From Bradysia coprophila (Eukaryota > Arthropoda > Insecta > Diptera > Sciaridae): a stretch of DNA of 64,000 nucleotides. Below are positions 35,127-46,217 of the stretch, in pieces. Under the pieces are notes generated by a model that saw only the letters and a list, made by a program, of their open reading frames with translations, did no database searches and was not told the origin of the DNA. The position numbers and the translations under genes are program-made. The stretch is from contig NC_050736.1 of assembly GCF_014529535.1 (NCBI RefSeq), forward strand, positions 4,588,001-4,652,000, written 5' to 3'. Numbering within the stretch: the first letter of the stretch is position 1; every line of letters begins with the position of its first letter.

Positions 35127-36588
35127 TCAGTCGATGAAGCTTAAACTCGTTCCTTCGACTTGATTTACGAACTGAAATTAGAAAAATCCCAATTGTAATT
35201 CATTTAGACATTTCTTTATTTGCTTTGTGTACTTACAAATCCTATGAACCGAATTGTGGGTTAGTACAAAGTTATTAACCTACAGTTCTAAGTGTACTTA
35301 CAACAGTGGGTCCGTCAAAATTTTGGAATTCTGTGGCTTGATTAAGAAGAGCCTATGAATTGAACGCAAATTTAGCAGCGTGTATTCCGTTTAGTTCTTT
35401 ATGTTCGAGTATACTTCTTCTTTTGTACTTTGAACTTTTCCTCGATTCAAAACTTGCTGAAGACAGAGTTGAAGGATTAATAATATGAAATTAGTTCTGA
35501 GGGTAGCAATTATTAATCGTAACTACGTACCACATTAACAACTCCCTCAACAGATTGTTCGTCACCACAATTGGCAATTCCCTAAAGTAGGATCAACATT
35601 CATTATATTCACCCATGATTTTTCTTGGCAGATATGCTTACCAAATTAACAAGACCTTTTGGGGTTGGTTTTCCGGAAATTATCGAATAGAGATAAGTAA
35701 CATATATGCTAATAAACCTTTTTTCTTCAATATCACTATGTACAGCATTCACTAGACCCAGTTGAGTAGCATCTTTGGTTGCCAACGAAGTTGCCAGCAG
35801 CCTTAAACTACAAGTTTTTATTTGGTTAGTACATTTCTTATACCTTCAAATTTTGTATATTGACAAATGGAAACGCTGTTCTAACTCGTCAAAATAAGAA
35901 ATTTGGAACCACGTGGGTACTGTGCTTTACTTAAAACCATGTTTCATGCAAGGTCACTTTTACATGTACCTAATTTTACATATTTAAAACATAATTTTGA
36001 CTATACAGCGTTCACTGGAGCAACTTGAGTTACGCTTCCTGTGACATAAGTTAGGGCGCCCTTGCATGAAAAGTACAAATTATTACCGTTCTAAGAACGA
36101 CAAGCTTTTCAAAGTGTTTAAAAATTACTTCGTTTAGTACTGCTGTATTTTGTACAGCATCTCCATCAATGTAGTCTAAAGCAGCCTAAAAAGTATAATG
36201 ATACCAGCTATGAAATATTTACATACTCTTTTCAGGCTGCAATTATTTTCTACTTACAGTGTTTTTGATTGCGAATGGTTGAGCCACAGATCCTGTGCTA
36301 GCCAAAATGCCCTAAAATATTAATAGTAAAAATAATAGTTTTGAATAGTAATCGAGTGTTTTTCAGAGAACGAGTACTGATGTAAGATTAGCTTAAATCT
36401 TGAGTCATTTTTTATTTTGCTAAGTTTAGTTGAACTTACAATATCCCATAGAGGAGCCAAAATTGGATTTGCATTGATGCCTTAAAAATACAGTTCTCAG
36501 TTAGTAAACCAAGAATAAATTTTCCTTTCGTATTTGCACTGACTTGAAGAGCAACAGCTGCGACAAGAGTCACTAAGAATGACTTCAT
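35127..36588 (-). CDS. Secreted protein of unknown function built from ~10 micro-exons
   Basis: No family recognised. Exon 1 (36540-36588) starts at an ATG and encodes a signal peptide, MKSFLVTLVAAVALQV. Then follow exons at 36440-36480, 36258-36311, 36129-36185, 36007-36060, about 35642-35801, 35531-35581, 35415-35456, 35302-35352 and a last exon 35127-35171 ending in TGA. Exons 3, 4, 5, 7, 8 and 9 are 54, 57, 54, 51, 42 and 51 nt, all phase 0 at both ends. Most begin G/A-x-L-like and end in a V-N-x-like tripeptide (K-N-T, L-N-E, V-N-A, V-N-L, V-N-V), which suggests repeated exon duplication. Introns are about 59-205 nt with good GT/AG ends, several with CTAAC branch sites. Two soft points: the exon 1 donor is a weak GTGCAA, chosen because it alone keeps frame, and exon 6 is one base out of phase with exon 5. 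Cysteines are almost absent. Confidence 0.7.
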
Positions 36589-36642
36589 TTTTCGGTTTGT
36601 GGTAAGAGCTTTGTCAATGACAAGTAATGAATGTTCAGTCAA

Positions 36643-37299
36643 GTTTAAGCTGTATTTTTAACAAAAACTGGATTGCGTATTTCAAATTGTTCAGTAATTT
36701 TTAATTGTATTCTCCAATTGGCACAAGTGTGATATGAAAACATCATTTCATGAATTATGAAGTTATGATAAATTCGATTTTACGCAGATGGAAAAATCAA
36801 ACAAGAAAAAATTATAAAAATTTTAGTCTGTAGAATTTAAATACATTAACAAGCAAAAAAAAAAAGAAAACAAATGGAAGAGCTTTTAAAACTTTATCGT
36901 TGTAACGACTCAAGGGAATTACTTTGATCAGCAAATTGCTGTATCTGAAGTTATTTACTAAAAGATCAGCTGAATCTTCATTGCATTGCATCTCCACTAT
37001 ATTCCAATACTGTTGGATTCTGTCAAGTTGAATCACAATTCGAGTAAGTAGAAAGACTGTTCTGGTTTGGGTAGTAGGCAACACAACACGTTGAAGTCGA
37101 ATATGTTATTTTAACCGAAGAATTCCGGCTTTGATTAGTTCTTCATACCTACAATTTGTAACAATATACGGCATCAGGAAACGGAACGAATGTTTATTCC
37201 ATTCTCTTTTAGTGTACGCATATGCACCATTCTTATAGCATCTTAGGATTAAGTTCAAGATGTTTTAGTCTTTTAGGAATGAAATTTTATTTAAATTAA
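36643..37299. other. Upstream region of the micro-exon gene
   Basis: Presumed promoter side of the minus-strand gene. A TTAAAAATA stretch (minus strand, about 36653-36661) could serve as a weak TATA-like box. Nothing else was recognised. Confidence 0.35.
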
Positions 37300-37717
37300 A
37301 TTGAAGATGTTCCAAATATAATACAGCCCCCGGAATTTCAAAGGATGTTAGTAAAAGACCTGACGGTATGACTTTAATACCATGGAGTTGTTAGTTTCTG
37401 TTCAGTAAATGTAAATGCGTCTTCTCAACAGAATGATTTATTGTAGAGTGAATATTTTCTTAATGAAATGAAAATCAAAGCTCTTTTCGATTGTATAACT
37501 AACAGGAGTCATGGAAGATCACTCTTTTGTGATGTAAAAGTCCGGGATACCAGGGCTGCATCATATATTAATAATTTATTAAAGAAAGCTCGGTCCATTA
37601 CTGAAAAAGCAGAGAGATATAAGCATAACCATTTCTTTGAAACAAAATTATTTAAGGTAACCCGATACCCGACTTGCTTTCGAGACTTTAGGTTGCATGG
37701 GTCCGGAAACAATTTAC
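37300..37717 (+). pseudogene. Broken retroelement copy: endonuclease region
   Basis: Encodes, in pieces, the C-terminal part of the same family as the ORF at 22206-25406: I-I-Q-P-P, then (after a frame change) S-K-R-P-D-G-M-T-L-I-P-W at 37340-37384, about 120 unrelated bases, then S-H-G-R-S-L-F-C-D-V-K-V-R-D from 37508, A-E-R-Y-K-H-N-H near 37610 and L-G-C-M-G-P-E-T near 37690 in another frame. The Trp of W-D-V is replaced by Cys. At least two frameshifts and one insertion make it non-functional. It is closer to the intact copy than the fossil at 5603-6215 is. Confidence 0.85.
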
Positions 37718-38188
37718 TCGATATACTTGATATATACTCAAATATACTGGATATACTGGAGTATAACTTGAAACGTCGAATACATTTAAATATAAATTAA
37801 TAACGAACTTTGGATATAGGTTGCTAAAAATGTTGCCAAAAAAAGTAATTTTAGACGCAAGTGGTTTTTTTGGTAACAACCCAATTCAAAAGACCTCTTC
37901 ACAAACTAACTAATCATAAGCTCAAATCTGTTACTTCCTTTAAGTAGATTTTAAACAGATGACATAGCCACTCTTTCGTTTGCGATTTGAATATTCTGGT
38001 TGTTTTGATCGCTTAATATACAAACACATGTATTTCATGAATATTTACTTATATCACATTTTGTTCACGAAACTTTTTTTTTCAGCTGGTTAAGCAATTA
38101 TCAAACTTTATTGGCTCTTTAAGTTGGAGCTGGTAGACTACGACTTCTACGTAGTAGGGACGTTACAGTTTTGTTCTATCTCTCCATA
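37718..38188. other. Non-coding stretch
   Basis: A short GATATACT/TATATACT-rich run at 37718-37760, otherwise nothing supported. Confidence 0.4.
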
Positions 38189-38594
38189 CACGGAAAAAAA
38201 AGATTTGGAAAGAATTGTTTGCTAGAAATATATTTATAGTTGTGACAAATATATTTATATTTGTCACAAAATTTCAGGTAATTTGCTTGTCACAATTATA
38301 TTTAATTATTTGTGACAAATTATTTCAAAATATATTCGTTACAAATATATAAATATTTGTAGCAAATATGTAAATATTTGTTACAAATATATTTAATTAT
38401 TTATGACGAATTATTAAAAAAATATTTGTGGCACATAATTAAATATATTTCGGACAAATATTTATATATTTGTAACGAATATAGTTAATTATTTGCTACA
38501 AATGTTTATCTAATATATTCGCCACAAATATTTATATATTCGATACCAATTTTTTACATTAAATTGGTATTGAATATTTCTTTTTTTTTCCGTG
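38189..38594. mobile_element. TA-flanked inverted-repeat element filled with ACAAATATTTA palindromes
   Basis: Termini CACGGAAAAAAAAGA and TCTTTTTTTTTCCGTG are inverted, and both are flanked by TA (38187-38188 and 38595-38596), which suits a mariner-type non-autonomous element. The interior is a long array of alternating TTTGTNACAAATAT / ATATATTTGT words, about a dozen, themselves palindromic. Confidence 0.65.
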
Positions 38595-38596
38595 TA

Positions 38597-39600
38597 GAAG
38601 TTACTTTAGTTCACTATCCCCTTGTTTCGCCTTTCACCCACATATACTTACACAAAAAGCTTGAATATGCAAAAACTTGGAAAGTTTCCACTTTCTTTTC
38701 AATTTTAAATTTCTTGGAAAAGAAAAGTAGTTGCATGGTTTATTATGTTACTCCGTACGTATAAAAATGCTTGATGAGATTATTTTTTTTCTTCGGAAAT
38801 ATTGATTGGTATACCAACATCAGACTGATGATAACGCTCGTGGAAAAAAGAAAGTTTTCTTTTCTCGTTGAATATGAAAATGTTCAGCAGTAATATGAAA
38901 AGATTTATATAAATTTCTTGTAATGGATATTCAAAGTTTTATGTCTTAAATTTTCACTATAAGTCGAAAGTGTTGAAAAGGAATTTTGTAAAATGTAAGT
39001 CTCGGTTAATTTATGTTGAAGAATTATATTTTCTCGTTCGTACTTACATTACCCAGTGATGGAGTTAGGAAATTCGAATTTTCAAGAACTGTTTCATAGT
39101 TTTCGCATATAACTTTTGATTTCATGTAATTTGTAATATTTTATTATTGGTAATTTTGTTTGACTGCCAGAGGCAAGTACTTACAAAGTTGGAACATGAT
39201 GTTGATAAAAGTTAGTATGAAATACAAAGAATGTTGCGTAAGGAGTAAATTGTGGCAATGTTGTGTCTTTGTAACACTAAATGATTAGTATTGATGAAAT
39301 GTGTAATAACTAGCGAGAAAAATTCAAAAGCATTGTAGAAGACATGTTATGTATTGATCCAATTATGTTAATTTTGCTAATTCTAATTACAGAATGTCAG
39401 GTCAGATCAACTATTAAAATCAGTTACTTTCATTTGAATCTTTTGTTTCTTGCAAATAGCGCAATAGCAAGTTCAACCCACCTAGCGTAGTAGTAGAATA
39501 CCCTTTATGTCAAAATACTTTTTACTTTTATCACATGACCTTGAAATAGTATGAAAATGTGAAATTACAAGATACACTGTCCTGGCTTGCTACTTTAAGT
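38597..39600. other. Non-coding stretch
   Basis: No supported feature. Confidence 0.4.
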
Positions 39601-39607
39601 GCCCATT

Positions 39608-39748
39608 CCACTTAAAAAAAGTACGCCGTGAGAGAGCCGTTAGAGCGCCGTGAGAGAGCAAACTGTCAAATAAACAAAGAAAAATTGAAAAAATTCAATT
39701 TTGTCTCTCACACGGAGTACTTTTTTTGGTAAGAGGAAACTAAGCATT
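39608..39748. mobile_element. MITE family 3 copy (GTACTCCGTGAGAGAG termini)
   Basis: Left part AAAAAAAGTACGCCGTGAGAGAG and right part CTCTCACACGGAGTACTTTTTTT are inverted; the outer parts ATTCCACTTA and TAAGAGGAAA extend the pairing loosely. An internal duplication of GCCGTGAGAGAGC is present. The sister copy is at 45575-45707. Confidence 0.75.
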
Positions 39749-41295
39749 AATTAAGCAATAAATGGCATAAATGTGTGGCTTATGAAGGCTTATGAAGGCA
39801 TATTCAAACATATGTGCAAACTTTGCTTTGATTCGCTCAAGTGGTGGCGTTTGGTCACAAGTTAGCTTTGGTGATGAGTTGAAATTTTATTTAGACTATG
39901 ATTCGCTAGACTTGTTCGTGTGCAAATCGGTTTAGTGTTGTTGAAACATTGTATCGAATACCACTGTCGCCATGGATGAGAAATGGTATTTTTGAACTGC
40001 ATATTAATGTAAAACGTCGAAAGACGTATTTAAATTTTCTCTCCGATCGAAACAGTGGTCGAATGTCTTATGTTCGATTCGACATTGTGTCCGTCTAATG
40101 GCACAGATTCGCTGTTGATGTGTTGAATGCTTAGCATTCGATTCAACCTCATATAATTGATGACTAAGTCAATCTGGTGGTTGAAAATTCAACAAATGTA
40201 GATACATTGCACCTCGTATCTATAGAAGAATGTGTGGCATGTGAATGTTTGAAAAATCTTTCATTTGTTCACGTATGTGCATAAGTGCAAACTTTGCTTT
40301 TACTTTAATATCATTTTCTCTTACAATGCAAGGTGCCTTGACCAGCAACAACTTTCTGTTTTCCACTCCATTGTCTCTTTAAATTCGAATGATTCAATAA
40401 ACACATTTTTTAATTATAAATCAAATAACTTTGAAGTCAACTTTGGCACAATGTATATTAAACACCCACTACTTCATCTCATTCTCTGCACGTAAAGAAA
40501 TCTGAAATAAAAATCCGACATCGGGATTTTCCTTTTTCCACCATTAATGTATTGACTATGAAAAAAAGGACGTAAATCAATCTTGTCATCTTTTCCGAAA
40601 AATCTGACTAAAAGTTTTGTAATTTGAAGATTAAAAATAATTTCCAAAAAAAACATCCGATACCATTTTCCCTATCATCGTTTAGACGCAGCATTATAAA
40701 AAGTTTTGTTGTTAAAATTTATTTCATAAATACCTTTCGAACAAAAAAAAAAAACGAATAAGGATTACATATACTACCAGCAGTATTCAGATGAACATGA
40801 AGCTTATTCACAATTCACACACATGAGAACGGAAAAGGACAAAAGTTCAATAGGTAAGGTATACAAAAATATTTTGGTGAATTTCATAAAAGGTATGTTT
40901 TGGGTTCGTATTGCTATAGAAATGGTTTCCGAACATTTTTGTTATTTTAAATATTTTCATAAAATTTTCAACGTTTGGATATTTTTATATTCTCCTCTGG
41001 CAGTATATAGAGACATGTTTTAATAATAAATAAGTCGGCCGTATTGATTTTCCTTGCAGAGAATATGCATTTTTCAAGATTATACTGAGATCAGGTTTCT
41101 ATCTATGACGACATTACAGTTTCATTTAAATATTTTATGTCACAACTAGTAGATTTTTCTCATGCCATTAACATAAGTTTAAGTTTTAATCAGAATGTGT
41201 CAAGGAGTTTATGTACAGAATCTGTACTACAGTTTCCATGACAAAATTACAAATTTATTGTATGCGATGCCCGGGTGAAAATAAAAGTTCAAAAA
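39749..41295. other. Non-coding stretch with a distant direct repeat
   Basis: The word GTGCAAACTTTGCTTT occurs at about 39812 and again at about 40287, some 475 bases apart, which may bound a decayed repeat. No gene was recognised. Confidence 0.35.
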
Positions 41296-41346
41296 ACGTA
41301 GTCTCACGTCTCAAAAGACAATAGAGATGAGACCGTGAGACTACGT
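41296..41346. repeat. Short hairpin, ACGTAGTCTCACG arms
   Basis: ACGTAGTCTCACG at 41296-41308 and its reverse complement at 41334-41346 frame about 25 bases; the flanking TCTCA/TGAGA words extend the stem with a one-base offset. Confidence 0.65.
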
Positions 41347-41456
41347 ATTTCGAACATTTGAGACTTTCGTTTTTCAATAGGTTGAGGCTGTGAAGTAATG
41401 GAAAGCACCAACAAGAGAATACACTTCAAACATCCCATTACCTTCTTGGTACTATA

Positions 41457-41595
41457 AAATATGTTGATGGTTCTTTTGCTCAATTTTTCGATTCAATAAA
41501 TGTAAACAAAAACACGAAAAACAAAAACTTTTTTTCGTGTTTTTTGTTTACATCTTTGGATCGAAAAATTGATCAAAAGAACCATCAACATATTT
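41457..41595. repeat. Long fold-back, ~64-bp arms
   Basis: The left arm from AAATATGTTGATGGTTCTTT (41457 on) is complementary to the right arm ending CCATCAACATATTT (to about 41595), with only a handful of mismatches and one indel across about 64 positions and a loop of roughly 10 bases of A/T-rich sequence around 41521-41530. It could be a MITE remnant or a source of hairpin RNA. Confidence 0.75.
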
Positions 41596-41869
41596 CGTTC
41601 TTGATCAAGAAAACTATCAAAAGCATTGCGGCTGATAAACATCACTATAAAATATATGTGGGGTACTTCGATCGGGCACCGTGGAACATTCTGCATTGGG
41701 CTATAATAAAATCTACCTCTCACGTCGTCGCCTAATTTGCTTTAACATGACATTTCACTACAAGAGAATACAAGCCAAAAGTCATAATTTTACCAAATAC
41801 CAGATGAATAGAAGTAGGTTAATAATATGAAAGAGAAATTATTAACAGCTTTACTGTTCAAACTATTAC

Positions 41870-41980
41870 TTCATTTGATCGAACATGCATTCTGCTATAT
41901 AAAACTTCATTAGTCAGAGGTTGTCGTTTATTATTGGTGTCGTTGTCGATAACAGATGACAGACGTCTGTAACAGGTTAA
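41870..41980 (+). mobile_element. MITE family 1, right half with intact TTAA end
   Basis: Carries GTGTCGTTGTCGATAACAG (one base off the TATCGATA core) and ends ACGTCTGTAACAGGTTAA, an almost perfect inverse of the left terminus TTAACCTGTTACAGACGG seen at 50201. This defines the terminal inverted repeat. Confidence 0.75.
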
Positions 41981-42339
41981 CGGGTAATTGTTCGAAATTC
42001 ATAACTGCATGAAATGGATCCCAGTTTCCAATCTGCTTAATTGCTTAGATTACCTACTTGACACCATCTGGTAAGACATTCAATTTAACTGTATAAAAGG
42101 ATTCGTTAACCTGCATACGCTAGAATTTTCGTGAACTGATTAAATTGTGATCTGTAGGAATAGGATCATAAATAAGGACAAGGAAGCGCTAGCCAGAACA
42201 CAAAATTTAAAAGAAAATACTCGAATTGACATTTTTTATATTCGAGGTTCCCTAGCAAGCCGCAAGTGTCGAAAATTTTTGTTATAGAGCCATCTGTTTA
42301 CGACAACATCGACAAATATAAGCGAGGGGCAAACTACTC

Positions 42340-42960
42340 GGGTTAATTACTCACCCTCGAAGGAATTGCCATAGCATCCGGTAATTAATAGGAATTAAAG
42401 GAATTGACTGGAAATACGAGGAATTGAACGTAAATGAAAGGAAATACGGATAAGTATTATGAACGAAAGAACTAAACGAATGCAAAAAATGACCACTTTC
42501 CAGTCTCTCTTGGCTATTTCGAGGGCTATTCGGTTTGCTGATTGTGCCCATTCATTTATTTTCAATATCTCTCAATTTCTCGTATTTCCAGTCAATTCCT
42601 CGTAATTTCTTCAATTCCTTGTAATTCCATCAAATTCTAGTATTTCCTTCAATTCCTATTAATTACAGGATACTACGGCAACTACAAAACTGCAGTCGAC
42701 GGTTTTCGTTCGTTTTCTTTTTAAATTTCAAGGAAATCTTAGGAAATTATCGAAATAAAGAAAGTCTCTAGAAAATTGTTTCTGAGAGGTGGACAATGAA
42801 TAGGATAGTAACATAAAATATCGTGGAATTATTAGAAATTAATAGGAATTATTTATAGGAAATAATAGGAATTAAAGTGCAAACCCGTCAAAACGCAATA
42901 AATCCGGTAACTAGAAGTTAATCCGGTAATTGAAGGAATTAAAAGGAATTAGATGTTGAT
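42340..42960. repeat. GGAATT-rich inverted-repeat region
   Basis: 42358-42425 (GGAATTGCCATAGCATCCGG, then AATTAATAGGAATTAAAGG) is inverted at 42568-42690, where the complement of those blocks ends in GTATCC-TGTAATTAATAGG. A third, direct set of TAGGAATTAAAG words is at 42836-42955. Likely a compound fold-back element. Confidence 0.6.
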
Positions 42961-44395
42961 TTGCCACCCTTTTGTCCAGTGGTTTCCCCCTCGAAAATGA
43001 AGAATTTAATCTGGCTTGTGCTCGCTTATATAAACAAATCTAAGTTACAGCCAGTGATGTAACAGACTCATTATGGAAGTGTTTTTAACAAAAGAAGTAA
43101 CAGATTAATAATAGTTAAAACACGAAACTTTTGCCATTTCTAAAATGTCAAATCATTTGGGCAACTTCGTCTGATTTATTTTTAATTTCTTTTATTTATT
43201 TACCTCTGTAAGTTCGTGTTTATATGAAGATAAGAAATTAAACACAGTAAAATCCTTCAAAATGGTTATCCCAAAGTATCCCTTCTTACCGAATTAAATA
43301 TAGTGCTTCTCAGCTGTACCGGTTAACTATGTATCCAATTTTTATTACAAAATATCGATTCATTCAGGAAGTAGAGCACCAAATTTATTTTATCGCATTA
43401 TCTAACAATAAAATCCTATATTTTTTATGGTCAAACCTCACCTCTTCATATACAAAAAAAAAAGTTATGTCGGTCCATTAACCATAAAAATGTTTGAAAT
43501 CATTCGTCAGAGTTTACTTTCGACCAAACTACAATACAGTTACGTATACACTATACACAACATATTTATTGCTAAACTTAAGAACACGTAAACACCACAG
43601 GGGTGTAACTTAGAACAACTTTTATTGTCGCTGCTTAGAACATTTTTGATTTTTGTACCAGCCCTGTTGAATGTCGTTCAAAATGATCGACTCGTTTTTT
43701 AATTTTCTGAATGTTATAGTTTTCGGCAACAACGATTTTCTGTTATAGTAACTTTTAATTGTCTGCGGCAATCGATGGTATTTTACGACAATTTTTATGG
43801 TAAATTGATACACCCGTGTAAACAATAAGAACTTTTACTTTCAAAAATTTATGGAAATACGATGTCGTGTCGTTGTCGGTCAGCTGGATTTTATTGAACA
43901 TAAATTGGTTGAACATAAATGGTCTTTTTCTTCGTCGCATGGAAGTGTCCTTTAGCATGATAGCTTTAAGAAAATATGCAAATTTACTATATTGAGTATA
44001 AAAATTGATAGAAGTATCATTGCTGTTCGAACGAACAGATTGAGAATAAGTCATTATTATGCTATCATCTGTTTTGATGTAGAAGTTTTCATGTAATATC
44101 ATAATTTAAATAATAGTAGTAAAACTGTAGTTCCGCTAAATAAATTTAATCCAAATCGAATGTTTCAGTAATCGATAACATATCTTTCGTATGTAGAGTT
44201 AAGTTCTGCTCCGAATATAATTTGAATTTTTATTTTGAAATTTTAAACTTCTGGCATTTAACATAAACTAGGTATTATAATGTTCAATTGTGTGAGTGTT
44301 TGTAGTATGTAGTACAGTTTATCCATGCTTACCGACGTACAAAGTTAGTACTTGACTAAAAATACAAATACTTTTAAAATGGACAAATGGGCAAA
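42961..44395. other. Non-coding stretch
   Basis: No supported gene. The minus-strand frame of 115 codons at 43755-44102 has no recognisable domain, signal peptide or codon character and is treated as chance. Confidence 0.4.
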
Positions 44396-44508
44396 GCCAA
44401 AGCACTTCAAGCAAAAGAGCTGTTAATGACAGCTGCCAAATTTGTTCGACACACTGTCCAGTTTCAGTACCCTATTTAGAGTACCACTCATCCTTGAAGT
44501 GCGTTGGC
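44396..44508. mobile_element. MITE family 2 copy
   Basis: GCCAAAGCACTTCAAGC at the left pairs with CTTGAAGTGCGTTGGC at the right. The right half (CACTGTCCAGTTTCAGTA to the end) matches 19090-19146 closely. Confidence 0.65.
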
Positions 44509-45574
44509 AAAGCAAAAATGAACTACCCGAACTCGGTAAAAAAAAAGCTCAGACCGATGTGATTTAATTTTACCGGGCCTTTGGGTTATGCGGTTTCAAA
44601 AATTTAATTTGGTATGGGTTAGGCTCGTCTCTATATTATCTATTATCGAAAACAAAGTCGAAAATAAGAGACTTGATCTACTCATCGTTCCCTTCTCTTA
44701 TAATTCAGTAAATGGTTGCTGAAACAAATGAAGTAAACGTAAAGGATCTCAAACCAGAATACTCTTTAATTACTTGCTTTGCCTTAAAGAAGTTCACTTC
44801 CTATCTGAATGACCGATGGCACTATAGAATCGTAAGACTTTCTATTAAATTACTAAAAATGCAAAATTGAATTCTAGATTTTTAGAAATTTATTTAGAGG
44901 TATTCCTTTACTATTTAAGTAGAGTCCAGGGCGCCGAAAGTTGACTAGCCGCAATTATTTTGAATGTGCCTAACAATTTTTCACGTTCTCCGACGTAATA
45001 AATTTTTTTCAATTTCTTGTCACCGCCTTGGACAGCAACGACAAACGGCTACCGTTGTATTGTTGGACTGCTGTCAGACCTCTCTTCAATATTCGATGTC
45101 AAATTTGTTTGGTTGAGTCGCTGTGTAAGAGGTTCTGAAGTCGAAAATCCAATACTGATTTTAGATATCTAGCACGTCCATACAAGGACCATTCAACCTC
45201 TTTCAGATATTTATCGCAACGCCTTTTTTGTTAGACCTACTTACCCTTACACTTCCAAATAAATCGACTGGTTATTTACGAAGTTATTAAATTTTGAGTT
45301 TACAAATTACTTTTAACCACAAAAAAAATTGTTCTACAAAATTTTTAGGACAGTCTAACGATTCCATAGAGCCATCCCCATTCAGATCGAAAGTGGCTTC
45401 AATCTTACAGACAGAGAGCAAGTACAATAACTGTTAATAGACTCGTACACAGCTCTGCTTCTAGCAGGAACACAAGAAATATTCGAGGCTTATGGAATCA
45501 AAATAGGAGTTGAATTTTCTCGTAAAGGTAGGAGTCATGATTTCTTGGTGCCTTGTAACATAAATTCTTATGTA
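44509..45574. other. Non-coding stretch
   Basis: No supported feature. Confidence 0.4.
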
Positions 45575-45707
45575 TCCATTCCACTCGACAAAAAGTACTC
45601 CGTGAGAGAGCCGTGAGAGAGCGAGCTGTCAAATAAACAAAGGAAAAATTGAAAAATTCAATTTTGTCTCTCACACGGAGTACTTTTTTGGTAAGAGGAA
45701 ACTAAGC
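45575..45707. mobile_element. MITE family 3 copy
   Basis: AAAAAGTACTCCGTGAGAGA at the left and CTCTCACACGGAGTACTTTT at the right are inverted, and the interior (CTGTCAAATAAACAAAG, ATTGAAAAATTCAATTTTG) is nearly the same as at 39608-39748, without the internal duplication. The next element begins eight bases beyond. Confidence 0.8.
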
Positions 45708-45714
45708 ATTACAC

Positions 45715-46217
45715 CAAAGCACCTAGCAGGGTAATAGAAGTTTTTACTACTTTAGACCCTATTAAGACCCTATTTGGCCCAAAAGCACATAAAATTACCT
45801 TTCAAATGATACCCCACACCACCATCTACGGCTCGTGTAACTAGAGAAATATTGGTAAGAAAAGTGCAAGTTTTCGGTTGAAAACTTCAACTGCACATAT
45901 TTCAGTGCGGATTAATTTTAAAACCAATCAGTCTCTATTCGGCTCAAAAGTACATGTGATTACCTTTCTAATGACACCCCACACGACCCTGTATGGCTCG
46001 TGTACCTGGAGAAATGTTGGTAAGAAAAGTGCAAATTTTCGGCTTTCGATCACCTTTCACCAGCCATAAAAGCTTCGAAGAATTTTTTTGAGAGTGGTTT
46101 TCGCTTGTAGGGTCGAAGTCCTTTCTAGGTACCTATAAAAAGTTCCACTAGAAAATGCGTCCGATTTCGGTAGGCTGTTTTTCAAAAGAATCCCTCATTG
46201 CCCTGCTAGGTGCTTTG
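45715..46217. mobile_element. hAT-like non-autonomous element with target duplication
   Basis: Termini CAAAGCACCTAGCAGGG and CCCTGCTAGGTGCTTTG are perfect 17-bp inverted repeats, flanked on both sides by ATTACAC (45708-45714 and 46218-46224), a 7-bp target duplication close to the 8 bp expected for hAT elements. Inside, a ~145-bp segment around GGCTCGTGTA...AGAAATRTTGGTAAGAAAAG is repeated directly (about 45780-45890 and 45930-46040). No coding capacity. Confidence 0.85.

Noticed and set aside
35242-35246. Possible 5-nt exon GATTT flanked by good AG and GTAAGT sites in the last intron of the micro-exon gene
   Set aside because: Including it would shift the last exon into an immediate TAA; the 130-nt intron without it keeps the frame.
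38189-38594. CRISPR-like regular repeat array
   Set aside because: Repeats are palindromic AT words without regular unique spacers, and the context is eukaryotic.
43755-44102. 115-codon open frame on the minus strand
   Set aside because: No recognisable motif and an amino-acid mix expected from AT-rich non-coding sequence.
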